Shown here: positions 17,572 to 26,268 of the stretch, one piece after another | How the letters are laid out: each line of letters opens with the position of its first letter | Position numbering within the stretch: position 1 is the stretch's first letter | Source: Actinomycetes bacterium | GTDB taxonomy: Bacteria; Actinomycetota; Acidimicrobiia; Acidimicrobiales; Acidimicrobiaceae | Direction: 5' to 3' | Assembly: GCA_021841935.1 (NCBI GenBank) | Contig: JAKCDL010000016.1 | Span: forward strand, 1-48,130 | Length of the DNA: 48,130 nt | Position numbers and translations under genes: made by a program | Notes under the pieces: generated by a model | The model's database searches: none | The model's input: the letters and a program-made list of their open reading frames with translations, nothing else | Told to the model about the DNA's origin: nothing

Positions 17572-18516
17572 ATGACGAAGAGTACCGTAACGGGAAGAAA
17601 AAAAGTTGAAAAGGCTAAGGTCGAACCGGCCAAGGCTCCTCGCAAGCGTAGAAGCAAGTCAGATGCGGCAACGGTAGAAGCAATATTTAACATCTCAGGA
17701 CAGGGTGCAGATGCTGTCCGGCTTTTCCTAGATGATCTAGCTCGACACCCACTTCCATCACCCGCGGAGCAGGTTGAACTAGCCAAAAGAGTTCGAGCGG
17801 GCGACGAAAGTGCCAAGTCTGAGATGGTTGCAGCCAACCTGAGGCTCGTAGTCCACTGGGCACGACGCTATCAGGATCGCGGCGTCGAACTATCAGACCT
17901 CATTCAAGAGGGAACCTTCGGTCTTATTAGAGCCGTTGAGAAGTTCGACTGGCGTCGAGGCTTCAAGTTTTCAACCTATGCGACGTGGTGGGTACGCCAA
18001 AGTCTTCAGCGAGCTGTACATAACCATGGACAAGCGATACGTCTGCCGATGGAGGCCGCCGAGAGATCGCGACGCGTCGACAACGTAACTCGTGAGCTTC
18101 AAAACGAAAACCAGAGAAACCCAACCGAAACTGAGATTGCCAAGAGTGCTAATCTCTCCCTCGCTCAGCTAGCTGACGTTCGCCACGCCGCACGAGTGGT
18201 TGCAAGCCTAGATCAGGCAGTTGGCCCCGAAGGTGAGACGAGCTTAGGTGATTTGGTAGTCGGCAGCGAAAACACCTTCGAAGATGAAGTCGACGAGGCG
18301 CTGACTCGCGATCAACTTCGTAAGGCGCTTGAGGAGCTCGACCCCTTGGAGCGAGCAGTTGTAATACTTCGCTTTGGGTTAGATGGGAATCGCCCAGCGT
18401 CGTTGGAGGCAACCGCAAAGCAACTTGGAATCGGCCCACGACGAGCGAGACGACTAGAGGCAGCCGCCCTTGATCGACTAGCCGATCACCCCGGTTTGAA
18501 GGCACCCGCTGCTTAG
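17572..18516 (+). CDS. RNA polymerase sigma-70 factor, group 2-like
   Basis: This 314-aa sigma factor directs core polymerase to promoters. It has a basic N-terminal tail (to about 30), region 1.2 (about 48-78, [21 protein letters not shown]), regions 2.1-2.4 (about 81-158, including [19 protein letters not shown] and [11 protein letters not shown]), region 3 (about 160-215) and region 4 (about 245-305). Regions 2.3/2.4 look like the housekeeping type, so -10 recognition should be normal. Region 4.2 is unusual: where principal sigmas have RERIRQIE, this one has PRRARRLE. That fits an alternative sigma of the SigB/HrdA kind, not the primary one. The gene has its own promoter-like TATAAT upstream and a strong terminator downstream, so it is likely monocistronic. 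Confidence 0.9.
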   Translation: MTKSTVTGRKKVEKAKVEPAKAPRKRRSKSDAATVEAIFNISGQGADAVRLFLDDLARHPLPSPAEQVELAKRVRAGDESAKSEMVAANLRLVVHWARRYQDRGVELSDLIQEGTFGLIRAVEKFDWRRGFKFSTYATWWVRQSLQRAVHNHGQAIRLPMEAAERSRRVDNVTRELQNENQRNPTETEIAKSANLSLAQLADVRHAARVVASLDQAVGPEGETSLGDLVVGSENTFEDEVDEALTRDQLRKALEELDPLERAVVILRFGLDGNRPASLEATAKQLGIGPRRARRLEAAALDRLADHPGLKAPAA

Positions 18517-18582
18517 GTATCTTTTCCGACCCTAGGGTAAATCTAAGGTTATTTACTAATCTAACTGAGACCATTCTTACGT

Positions 18583-18616
18583 AGTTAGGAGCGGCAGGCA
18601 TCTGCCGCTCCTAACT
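18583..18616 (+). terminator. Terminator of the sigma factor gene
   Basis: A perfect 15-bp stem (18583-18597 with 18602-18616) closes a 4-nt GCAT loop, 66 bp after the stop codon. The following TAATTT is only moderately T-rich, but the stem is very stable. Confidence 0.8.
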
Positions 18617-18868
18617 TAATTTAAGGTACAAATTAAAGGCAAATGAAAAAAATAATAGCCACTCGTATCTGTAAATTCGCCTAGCGCTTCAAACCAACGA
18701 CTAAAAAAACGTAAACTCTCTCACCTCTACGAGATGGTGCCCATGGCCATAAGGAGGTACGACCTTTCAAAAATTACTCTAACTCCAAGGCCTCTAGGCA
18801 ACGTTTTGTTAATAAATCGGCACTACGCTTCGATATAGGTGACGGCAAAATCTAGAAACGAATTGTAA
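18617..18868. other. Leader region of the propeller-CHAP gene
   Basis: This 252-bp non-coding stretch must hold the promoter and leader of the gene at 18869. I see an AT-rich start, a possible weak -35 TTGTTA and -10 GATATA within the last 70 bp, and no ribosome site close to the ATG. I compared it by eye with the c-di-AMP (ydaO) riboswitch often found before actinobacterial wall hydrolases and could not match it. Confidence 0.4.
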
Positions 18869-20338
18869 ATGACCGCAGACAAATCGAAGAGTATGGTCTT
18901 TGAATCTCAAAATAATGTAATGACAAAATCAACCTCCGATAGCTTTGCAACAAATGGCCTGCTGAGGCGAAGTTCAAAGATATTTATTAGCATTTTGATA
19001 CTCTTGGTTGCGACCGTAGAGATTGCAACCAACTCTCCAAAGACCATAAAAACCTACTCGATCGATAGCAAGAACGTCGTATATAGCCACGCACTTTTGA
19101 CTGGCTTCGGCGACTCCCCCTCCATCAACCTTCCGTCAACGGAGGTACCCCACTCAATTATCGTCGGGGCCCAACCAACTTCAAATGGTGGCTACTACTT
19201 TGTCACAGCCCAGGGTCAACTATTGACCTATGGTGGCGCGACCAACTACGGCGACACCTACGGACTTTCGTTATATGCCCCAATCGTTGGGATGGCTCTC
19301 ACTCCCGATCAAAAGGGCTACTACTTTGTAGCGGCAGACGGAGGGGTCTTCGCCTTTGGCGATGCAACCTACTATGGTTCGATGGGCGGGGTAAAGCTCA
19401 ACAACCCAATCGTCTCCATTACCACCACCGCCGACGGCAAGGGCTACTACCTTCTGGCATCTGATGGCGGCATCTTTGCCTTCGGCGATGCAACCTTCTA
19501 TGGTTCGATGGGCGGCAAGTATCTAAATGCAGCTATCGTCGGGATGGGAACCACCGCCGACGGCAAGGGTTACTGGCTAGTAGGGGCAGATGGTGGTATC
19601 TTCTCATATGGAGATGCGCTCTTCTACGGATCGCTTGGCAACATATCGCTAAATGCCTCAATCGCCGGGATGGCAACCACGCCAGATCACAAGGGCTACT
19701 GGATCGTTGGTACCGACGGAGGAGTATTTACCTTTGGTGATGCCACCTTCTACGGATCAGTTGGAGGAGAACTTCCAAATACACCAATTTCAGCTATCAT
19801 CCCATCGAGCGATGGCCTCGGCTATCAACTTCTCTCGCCCGACTCTATCTCGGTCGTACCGACTATAAATCAGAACGAGAGAACAACTCAATACTCTCAA
19901 GCGATAATCGATGCCGCACAGAGCCAAGTAGGACCAGCGACTTCGCCAAACTTCTGCAACCCTTATGGTCCCTGCGAGGAGTGGTGCGCCCTCTTTGCTG
20001 CTTGGACATGGAATCAGGCGGGACTGTCAGTCTCTAGCGACGGATTTACCGGCGACCTCTACGATCAAATTGCAGGTAATTACTCTGTCTTATCCGAACA
20101 AGATCAGCCAGCAGCAGGAGACGTCGTCTTCTATGGAACGGGACCGCAAAGCACATCAACCTCGGTACACGCTGGCATAGTCATTCAAGCGTGGCCAGAT
20201 GGAGCACTCACAACAGTCGAGGGAGACTCAGGGCCCGGACCTGGCGGTTGGCTCGGGGTCACGATGAACGGACCCTACTTGAAGGACTACTCCGCTGAGA
20301 TTAATGGCGCTGCAATCTATGGCTTTGGCGAAGCCTAA
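18869..20338 (+). CDS. Secreted or anchored CHAP-domain wall hydrolase with six 42-residue repeats
   Basis: The 489-aa protein has a hydrophobic segment at about 39-53, acting as uncleaved anchor or signal peptide. Six repeats follow with an exact 42-residue period, beginning with GYYFV at 108 and 150, GYYLL 192, GYWLV 234, GYWIV 276 and GYQLL 318. The core of each is ADGGVFAFGDATYYGSMGG-like, which suggests a beta-propeller or beta-solenoid. The C-terminal CHAP domain (about 340-489) has Cys373 in EEWCALFAAW and His434 in VHAGIVI, the nucleophile and base that cut peptide or amide bonds in peptidoglycan. The usual Asn after VEG is Asp453 (VEGDSG). The repeats probably bind the envelope and the CHAP domain cleaves it. 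Start choice is uncertain: Met9 and Met18 are alternatives and no site has a good ribosome sequence. Confidence 0.85.
   Translation: MTADKSKSMVFESQNNVMTKSTSDSFATNGLLRRSSKIFISILILLVATVEIATNSPKTIKTYSIDSKNVVYSHALLTGFGDSPSINLPSTEVPHSIIVGAQPTSNGGYYFVTAQGQLLTYGGATNYGDTYGLSLYAPIVGMALTPDQKGYYFVAADGGVFAFGDATYYGSMGGVKLNNPIVSITTTADGKGYYLLASDGGIFAFGDATFYGSMGGKYLNAAIVGMGTTADGKGYWLVGADGGIFSYGDALFYGSLGNISLNASIAGMATTPDHKGYWIVGTDGGVFTFGDATFYGSVGGELPNTPISAIIPSSDGLGYQLLSPDSISVVPTINQNERTTQYSQAIIDAAQSQVGPATSPNFCNPYGPCEEWCALFAAWTWNQAGLSVSSDGFTGDLYDQIAGNYSVLSEQDQPAAGDVVFYGTGPQSTSTSVHAGIVIQAWPDGALTTVEGDSGPGPGGWLGVTMNGPYLKDYSAEINGAAIYGFGEA
19190..19843 (+). repeat. Coding repeats, 126-bp period
   Basis: Five full repeats of 126 bp and part of a sixth lie in the propeller-CHAP gene. 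The third and fourth are most alike at the DNA level (shared stretches such as GACGGCAAGGG and TTCGGCGATGCAACC), pointing to recent duplication or conversion within the gene. Confidence 0.75.
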
Positions 20339-20379
20339 CCAGTAACTATCTACAGGTAGTCACCGACTTAGAGAGGCTA

Positions 20380-20409
20380 AAGTTCATAGGCGGCAGCCGC
20401 TTTGAACTT
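20380..20409. terminator. Bidirectional stem-loop between convergent genes
   Basis: A 7-bp stem (AAGTTCA 20380-20386 with TGAACTT 20403-20409) encloses a second GC-rich pairing (GCGG with CCGC). It lies between the CHAP gene and the pseudouridine synthase gene, which converge. There is no T-run. Confidence 0.45.
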
Positions 20410-20415
20410 CCAACT

Positions 20416-21453
20416 TCAGTGAAATGGACCGAGGCTATCGACGAGTCCTTGGTCCATCTCGGCCTCTAAAGCCACCAAATCCGGCGGAAGTGGAGCATGA
20501 AACTCAATCCTCTCACCAGTTATTGGGTGATCTAGCTCCAAGGCGAAGGCGTGCAAAAAGACCCTCTCGCCTAGATCGAATGAGGATCCATAGGCGACGT
20601 CGCCCACGATCGGATAGCCGTAATTTGAGATATGGACACGAATCTGATGGGTTCTACCAGTCTCTAACTCAAAGGATGCAGATGAGACTAGTTCTGAGCG
20701 AAAGTATCCCTCACCTAGCTTCTGATACCTAGTCCGTGACGGCTTTCCACTCGGTGCTATTCTCATCAATCCAATTTGCCTAAGGGACTTTGCTATAGGT
20801 CCATCGATAACTGCGCTATCGGGAGTCAGAGATCCCGAGACCAAGGCGATGTATCTCCTCCTAGAGCTATGCTCTGCCATCTGCCTAGAGAGAGAGTCAT
20901 ATGCGACTTGGCTTCTAGCAATCACCAAGAGCCCTGAGGTCCCCTTGTCTATTCGATGGACCACTCCAGGGCGAAGTGGATTGCCGACCTCTGCTACCTC
21001 TGGGAAGCGCCCCACGATGCCGTTGATGAGCGTACCTGTAGAGTTCTTTACTCCGGGATGAACTACGAGCTCGGCTGGCTTATCGATGACCAAGATGTCG
21101 TCGTCTTCATAGATCACTCCAAAAGAGATTCCACCTTCGCCCTTTACTTCATGCGATATTGCCTCCACGAGAAGTTCGCGCTTAACGCTTATCAAATCAC
21201 CCTCATTGACGCGCTGTGACTTGTGGTTTACGACCTTGCCATTTAGTGACACCTCACCATCGTCGATTGCACGTTCAACTACAGACCTTGAGGATGAGGT
21301 GTAAGTCGAGATAATCCGATCAAGGCGTACCTGATCCATCGAATTTGGAACTTCAATCGTGATCTCTTGGCTAAGTTCCAAATCTACATCTTCGTCGAAG
21401 AGAAGGCCCTCGCCATCGTCGCCCATGAGGTTAGAAGAGTCATCGCTTGACAT
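20416..21453 (-). CDS. RluD-family 23S rRNA pseudouridine synthase
   Basis: It converts uridines in RNA to pseudouridine; RluD-type enzymes modify helix 69 of 23S rRNA. The 345-aa protein has an acidic N-terminus (1-30), an S4 RNA-binding domain (about 41-90, RLDRIISTYTSSSRSVVERAI) and the catalytic domain from about 110. The catalytic Asp169 lies in HRIDKGTSG, and the later motif GRTHQIRVH is present. A GAGG site precedes the ATG. It is followed on the same strand, in reading order, by no gene, and is preceded by lspA, the usual lspA-rluD pairing. The exact target uridine cannot be told from sequence. Confidence 0.9.
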   Translation of the reverse strand: MSSDDSSNLMGDDGEGLLFDEDVDLELSQEITIEVPNSMDQVRLDRIISTYTSSSRSVVERAIDDGEVSLNGKVVNHKSQRVNEGDLISVKRELLVEAISHEVKGEGGISFGVIYEDDDILVIDKPAELVVHPGVKNSTGTLINGIVGRFPEVAEVGNPLRPGVVHRIDKGTSGLLVIARSQVAYDSLSRQMAEHSSRRRYIALVSGSLTPDSAVIDGPIAKSLRQIGLMRIAPSGKPSRTRYQKLGEGYFRSELVSSASFELETGRTHQIRVHISNYGYPIVGDVAYGSSFDLGERVFLHAFALELDHPITGERIEFHAPLPPDLVALEAEMDQGLVDSLGPFH

Positions 21454-21517
21454 GGTGATACCTCGTAAAAATCAAAAGTTAGATATCTACCCTAGGAGCA
21501 GCTACCACAAAAGGGGG

Positions 21518-22018
21518 TTATGACGGAGACTCATTAGATTTCAAAGAATCAACCTCTCCCCTTCTTCGAGGTCGGCGAATGAGGAAAAATATCAAAATTA
21601 GACCGACAACTACACCCACGTCAGCGACGTTGAAGGTAGGCCAGAATCCGGTGTAGATAAAGTCGATAACGCCGCCATGGTTGTTCCTAAAGAACCTATC
21701 TGCGATGTTACCGAAGGCTCCTCCAAGTATCAATCCATAAGCGATTGCCATAGGAAGATCTGTAGTCTTGGCAAGCGAGTAGAGGACAAATATCGAGATG
21801 CCAACTTCGAAGAGCGACACGACTATCGTCTTACCAGAGGCTAGCGAGAAGGCAAAACCGAAGTTATAGACCAGGGCAAATCCCACGTGACCGAAGAAAA
21901 AGTGTGGCCCTTTGCTCAAAGTCGCTTGAGCTATCGATTTGCTTATCTGATCTAACGCCGTCCATATGACCGCCACCACAAGCCCCAGAAGTTGAGGCTT
22001 ATATTTACTCGAAGTCAT
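21518..22018 (-). CDS. lspA: Lipoprotein signal peptidase (signal peptidase II)
   Basis: This membrane aspartyl protease removes signal peptides from diacylglyceryl-prolipoproteins, such as the sugar-binding lipoprotein in this window. From the ATG at 22018 it has 166 aa and four hydrophobic helices. Conserved motifs are NFGFAFSL (52-59), GGAFGNIADR (99-108), with catalytic Asp119 in VIDF and Asp133 in FNVADV. An in-frame TTG at 22030 is an alternative start; a GGGG stretch favours the ATG. It sits between the TraR/DksA-type gene and the rluD-type gene, an arrangement common in bacteria. Confidence 0.92.
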   Translation of the reverse strand: MTSSKYKPQLLGLVVAVIWTALDQISKSIAQATLSKGPHFFFGHVGFALVYNFGFAFSLASGKTIVVSLFEVGISIFVLYSLAKTTDLPMAIAYGLILGGAFGNIADRFFRNNHGGVIDFIYTGFWPTFNVADVGVVVGLILIFFLIRRPRRRGEVDSLKSNESPS

Positions 22019-22045
22019 TTGGAACCCCAATTCCTACCACCGTGG

Positions 22046-22477
22046 CTATCGCCGGGTGACAGATCCGCTCTTGCAGAGGACGCAAAGCTTTGCATATGGA
22101 AGGGCACGCATTCTGATGCGTGGAATCGCGCTCTTGCAGTTTTCGCAGATTCCATAGGTACCCTTTTCAACCTTTTCGATCGACTCTTCGATCTCTGCAA
22201 CGGTCGCCAAGTGTGAAGCGAGCAGAGCGAGGTCACGCTCACGCTCCATCGTTGAGTTGCCACCTTCACCAGACTCTTCGTCAAATTGTACGTCGCCAGG
22301 CTCTGACTCTCTAGCTAGAGTTGCTGCCTCTTCCTTGAACATCTCAGCTTGGGCGACATAGGTATCTCGTTCGCTGTTGAGCAGTACAACTTGCGAAGCT
22401 AAATACTCCTCTTCACTCAAGGCATCGTACTCTTCGTCCGAGAGGGCCTCGATCTCTTCTTTGCTGTAGGTCTTCAC
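22046..22477 (-). CDS. TraR/DksA-type C4 zinc-finger protein
   Basis: The 143-aa product starts with GTG after a GGAGG site. The first 75 residues are very acidic and helical; the C-terminal part carries a four-cysteine zinc finger with Cys111, Cys114, Cys132 and Cys135 (CENC and CVLC). The spacing and the sequence IPRIRMRALPYAKLC match the DksA/TraR family, which enters the secondary channel of RNA polymerase in proteobacteria. Actinobacterial members are less studied, so a role in transcription is inferred. It lies 27 bp upstream of lspA and is probably co-transcribed with it. Confidence 0.85.
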   Translation of the reverse strand: MKTYSKEEIEALSDEEYDALSEEEYLASQVVLLNSERDTYVAQAEMFKEEAATLARESEPGDVQFDEESGEGGNSTMERERDLALLASHLATVAEIEESIEKVEKGTYGICENCKSAIPRIRMRALPYAKLCVLCKSGSVTRR

Positions 22478-22806
22478 ATAGCCTCCACTGTGAAAGGGTT
22501 ACCCCTTCACATAAATCTCAATTACAATCGCCCGTTATAGCCTTCGAAGCTGTCACCTAGGCAAGCCATAGCGGTCGTCGTAGTAACGCGCCAACATCGA
22601 AGGCTCAAAAGTGTCCCTTTGGCGACTTCATCGACTTCGATATAAGCATCCGAAGTCGACTCCATGCTGGCCACTTGTAAACACCCGATGAGGGCGCAAT
22701 AATTCCGAAAAGTATACACGTCCAAGGTTTAAGATCGGCAAACACATTCCACTTTGGTCTATTACCCATAGCTTCGCAATAGCTTCGCAGCGATTAACTT
22801 AGATGT
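22478..22806. other. Divergent intergenic region between the zinc-finger gene and ileS
   Basis: The two genes are transcribed away from each other, so both promoters should lie in these 329 bp. A near-perfect 21-bp inverted repeat (22490-22510) lies just upstream of the zinc-finger gene. A direct repeat ATAGCTTCGCA occurs near 22770-22795, just before ileS. On the minus strand an open frame of 67 codons (22522-22725) has fairly protein-like codons but no homology I recognise. I could not find a T-box (no TGGNACCGCG antiterminator sequence). Confidence 0.5.
22490..22510 (-). promoter_or_regulatory. Inverted repeat just upstream of the zinc-finger gene
   Basis: GTGAA-A-GGG and CCC-C-TTCAC form an inverted repeat around TTA with one mismatch. 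It ends only a few bases before the GGAGG ribosome site of the TraR/DksA-type gene, so it may be an operator, or an RNA hairpin affecting translation. Confidence 0.45.
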
Positions 22807-25800
22807 ATGGGATTTTTAGAGAATGAAGATGAGAGTAGACAGCCGTATAGATCCGAGAAGAGCTCGATCCGTCTGTCCAAGATTGAAGAGGAGATCTTAG
22901 AGTTCTGGGATAAGGATCAGACCTTCCAAGCCTCCATCGACATTCGTGAAAAGGGAAGCGCCGAATTCGTCTTCTACGATGGTCCCCCATTTGCCAACGG
23001 CCTTCCACACTATGGACACCTACTTACAGGCTTTGTAAAGGATGCGATTCCGCGATATCAAACGATGCGCGGTAAGCGCGTGGAGCGACGCTTCGGCTGG
23101 GACTGTCACGGCCTTCCGGCCGAGATGGCCACTGAAAAGGAGCTTGGAGTTACTGGGCGCCTCGAGGTGATCGACTTCGGAATCGACAAGTTCAACGACC
23201 ACTGCCGCAGCCTCGTTCAAAGGACAACAGACGAGTGGTATCGCTACGTCACCCGACAGGCTCGGTGGGTCGACTTCCAAGACGACTATAAGACCATGGA
23301 CGTGGACTTTATGGAGTCAGTGATGTGGGCCTTCGCTCGCCTACATGAAAAGGGTTTGGTCTATGAGGGATTTAGGGTCCTCCCCTACTGCTGGGAGTGC
23401 GAGACTCCCCTATCGAACTTTGAGACCCGTCAAGACGACTCCTACAGAGCACGCATAGATCCGGCCGTTACAGTAGCCTTCCAAATCAACGCCAACCCAA
23501 ATCACGAAGTATCAGCCCTACGAGAAGACTTTGAAGTTTGGGCCTGGACCACTACCCCCTGGACGCTCCCCTCTAACCTAGCCCTAGCAGTTGGCCCTGA
23601 GATCACCTACAACCTGTATCGCTCCCCACGGCGAAAGAGGCCATTTGTCATAGCCGCAGCGGCCACATCCAAGTACGCGAAGTACGTAGAAGAGGCGACA
23701 CTTATAACCTCATTCGAAGGTAAGGTACTCGAGGGGCTTTCCTTTAGGCCGATCTTCAACTACTTCGAGGGGTGGGATAACGCCTTCAAGGTCCTCCTTG
23801 GCGACTTCGTCGCCACCGACGAGGGGACAGGAACAGTTCAGATGGCTCCTGGCTTTGGCGAAGACGACCAAAAGCTATGCGAGTCGTACTCGATTGCAAC
23901 CGTAGCACCCGTCGACGATAGAGCCCGATTTGTCGCACCTGTAGTCGACTACGAGGGGCTCCAAGTATTCGAAGCCAATCCAGCAATAACCGAGTACTTG
24001 AAGGCACAGGATCTTCTTATCGAGTCTGAACGATACGAACACTCATATCCGCACTGCTGGAGGACCGATACCCCCCTCATCTACAAGGCAGTCTCTTCAT
24101 GGTTTGTAGCTGTCTCTACCATGAGGGAGAGGCTATTAGAAGAAAACGCCAAGATCAACTGGACTCCAAACCACGTAAAAGATGGCTCATTTGGCAAGTG
24201 GCTCGAAGGTGCTAGGGACTGGACCCTTACACGAAATCGCTTCTGGGGTGCTCCAATTCCAGTCTGGAAGAGCGATGACCCAAACTATCCCCGAGTCGAC
24301 GTCTATGGATCTCTCGACCAAATCGAGGCCGACTTTGGTGTTAGGCCAAAGGATCTTCACCGTCCATACATCGATGAATTGACGCGGCCAAACCCAGATG
24401 ATCCCACCGGCAAGTCGAAGATGGTCCGCGTTCCGGACGTTCTAGATTGTTGGTTTGAGTCGGGCTCGATGCCATATGCGCAGCTTCACTATCCCTTCGA
24501 AAGAAAGAGCGACTTCGAAGATAACTTCCCAGCTGACTTCATCGTCGAATACATCGGCCAGACGCGCGGTTGGTTCTACACCCTTCACGTCCTTGGAGTA
24601 GCTCTATTTGATAAGCCGCCATTCAAGAACTGTATGGCACATGGCATCTTGCTCGGTCAAGATGGCAGAAAGCTATCCAAGCGCCTCAAGAACTACCCTG
24701 ACCCGTGGGACGTCTTCGAAGAGATTGGCGCCGATGCAATGCGCTGGTTCCTCCTGTCGTCGCCCGTGCTAAGGGGACAAGACGCAATCGTAGATCGCGA
24801 GAGCATCGTAGATGCGCTAAAGAGAGTCATAAACCCCATCTGGAACGCCTACTACTTCCTGACCCTCTATGGGAATGCGGACAAAATTAAAGGTGAGTAC
24901 GTCACCGACAGCGAAAACATTCTCGATTCCTACATCCTCGCCAAGACCCATCGGTTGGTTACCAACTGCCAAAAGGCCTACGATAACTACGACCTCTTCC
25001 AAGTATCCAATGAGGTAGAGGAGTTTCTAGAGGCTCTTACAAATTGGTATATCCGACGCTCTCGTGAAAGGTTCTGGCGCGAGACCCCCTTTAGCAAAGA
25101 GAATGACCTAGATAAGGTAGCGGCCTATAACGTCCTCCACAGTGTCCTCCTTTTGCTCACCCAAGTAACAGCTCCAATGCTGCCAATGCTGACCGAATAC
25201 GTCTACAAGGGCCTAACAGACGGTAGAAGCGTCCACTTGACCGACTGGCCAACGGAGGGCCTACCAAAGGCGAACGACGAGCTAGTTGATGCGATGGACC
25301 TGGTTCGAGAGGCCTGCTCTCAAGCCCACTCGATCAGAAAAGCACGTGGGCTTAGGGCACGACTACCTCTTGCCTCTCTTACAATCGCGACAGAAAACTC
25401 TGAGCGTCTACGACCATTTATAAATCTGATAATGCAAGAGACCAATGTGAAGAGCGTTGAATTGGTTGATGATCCGACCTCCCTCGCGAAAGAGACCATC
25501 ACCTTAGTTCCACGACTTCTCGGACCTCGGCTAGGTGGATCGACCCAGTCGATCATCAATGCAGCAAAGGCTGGAGACTTTGCCCGCAATGAGGAGGGGC
25601 AGATGGTCGTTGGAGGCACCGTTCTTTTGGAAGGTGAATTTATAGCAACGGTAGATGTCTCGTCTCCAGAGGCATCAAGGAGCCTCTTCAACAACTCAGC
25701 GGTAGTGGTGCTCGACATCGAACCTACACCACAGCTAATCGCCGAAGGGACTGCTCGAGACTTTATTAGATCAGTTCAAGCTACCCGCAAGGATGAGAAC

Positions 25801-25971
25801 CTAAATATCACCGACCGAATAAGGGTTGTCGCAACTGTATCAACCTCGATCGAGATGGCGGCGATCTTAGAGCATATTGAGATGATCAAGGCTCAGGTAC
25901 TTGCAGATGAAGTAAGTCTTTCGGCTTCAGAAGAGATCGCCGAATGGCAGATCAAAGTAGAGCGAAGCTAA
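22807..25971 (+). CDS. ileS: Isoleucyl-tRNA synthetase, long (IleS2/eukaryote-like) type
   Basis: It charges tRNA-Ile with isoleucine in the cytoplasm. The 1054-aa length and sequence match the longer IleS2 class found in many actinobacteria. The HIGH motif is HYGH at 68-71 (in PPFANGLPHYGH), the KMSKS motif is KLSKR at 622-626, and the CP1 editing domain spans about 200-400 with VWAWTTTPWTLPSN. The anticodon-binding domain follows from about 690. No ribosome site precedes the ATG, so it may be translated from a leaderless or nearly leaderless mRNA. Neighbours (divIVA on one side, lspA/rluD on the other) are usual for actinobacterial ileS, although here it faces the opposite way from them. 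Known family trait: IleS2 enzymes tolerate mupirocin better than IleS1. Confidence 0.96.
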   Translation: MGFLENEDESRQPYRSEKSSIRLSKIEEEILEFWDKDQTFQASIDIREKGSAEFVFYDGPPFANGLPHYGHLLTGFVKDAIPRYQTMRGKRVERRFGWDCHGLPAEMATEKELGVTGRLEVIDFGIDKFNDHCRSLVQRTTDEWYRYVTRQARWVDFQDDYKTMDVDFMESVMWAFARLHEKGLVYEGFRVLPYCWECETPLSNFETRQDDSYRARIDPAVTVAFQINANPNHEVSALREDFEVWAWTTTPWTLPSNLALAVGPEITYNLYRSPRRKRPFVIAAAATSKYAKYVEEATLITSFEGKVLEGLSFRPIFNYFEGWDNAFKVLLGDFVATDEGTGTVQMAPGFGEDDQKLCESYSIATVAPVDDRARFVAPVVDYEGLQVFEANPAITEYLKAQDLLIESERYEHSYPHCWRTDTPLIYKAVSSWFVAVSTMRERLLEENAKINWTPNHVKDGSFGKWLEGARDWTLTRNRFWGAPIPVWKSDDPNYPRVDVYGSLDQIEADFGVRPKDLHRPYIDELTRPNPDDPTGKSKMVRVPDVLDCWFESGSMPYAQLHYPFERKSDFEDNFPADFIVEYIGQTRGWFYTLHVLGVALFDKPPFKNCMAHGILLGQDGRKLSKRLKNYPDPWDVFEEIGADAMRWFLLSSPVLRGQDAIVDRESIVDALKRVINPIWNAYYFLTLYGNADKIKGEYVTDSENILDSYILAKTHRLVTNCQKAYDNYDLFQVSNEVEEFLEALTNWYIRRSRERFWRETPFSKENDLDKVAAYNVLHSVLLLLTQVTAPMLPMLTEYVYKGLTDGRSVHLTDWPTEGLPKANDELVDAMDLVREACSQAHSIRKARGLRARLPLASLTIATENSERLRPFINLIMQETNVKSVELVDDPTSLAKETITLVPRLLGPRLGGSTQSIINAAKAGDFARNEEGQMVVGGTVLLEGEFIATVDVSSPEASRSLFNNSAVVVLDIEPTPQLIAEGTARDFIRSVQATRKDENLNITDRIRVVATVSTSIEMAAILEHIEMIKAQVLADEVSLSASEEIAEWQIKVERS

Positions 25972-25995
25972 TTCGAAGCCCGACCTCGATAGCAG

Positions 25996-26038
25996 GCCCC
26001 ATCCCAAATTCAGCGCAACTTTGAATTTGGGATGGGGC
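25996..26038 (+). terminator. Hairpin after ileS
   Basis: A perfect 17-bp stem (25996-26012 with 26022-26038) closes a 9-nt loop, starting 25 bp after the ileS stop. No T-run follows on either strand, so it may act as terminator or as 3'-end stabiliser. Confidence 0.65.
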
Positions 26039-26268
26039 GCCAAAACACCATCAAAGGATCTTGTTGAAGGCGATCTACCCGATGTCATAACCAATATGAG
26101 ACATTAATCAACTCAGGCAGAGACTCTAGTAGATCTTCAATAAAGGAGTAAACGACCAAGCAGCGCTAGAGCAAAAGATCAGCAGAGTTCTCTTTAACGA
26201 AAATCCAAAGTGTAAATAACTCGCAGAGCCACAGTTGTCGACTTCCGAGAGTCACACCATCAAAGAGC

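Noticed and set aside
18617..18868. c-di-AMP (ydaO) riboswitch before the CHAP protein gene
   Set aside because: Expected for actinobacterial wall hydrolases, but the conserved sequence blocks were not recognised by eye.
22522..22725. Minus-strand frame of 67 codons upstream of the zinc-finger gene
   Set aside because: Codons look somewhat protein-like, but there is no ribosome site, no recognisable domain, and its interior ATG gives only 47 residues. Not enough to call a gene.
22600..22806. T-box riboswitch before ileS
   Set aside because: No conserved antiterminator sequence (TGGNACCGCG) or specifier-loop arrangement could be found on the plus strand.
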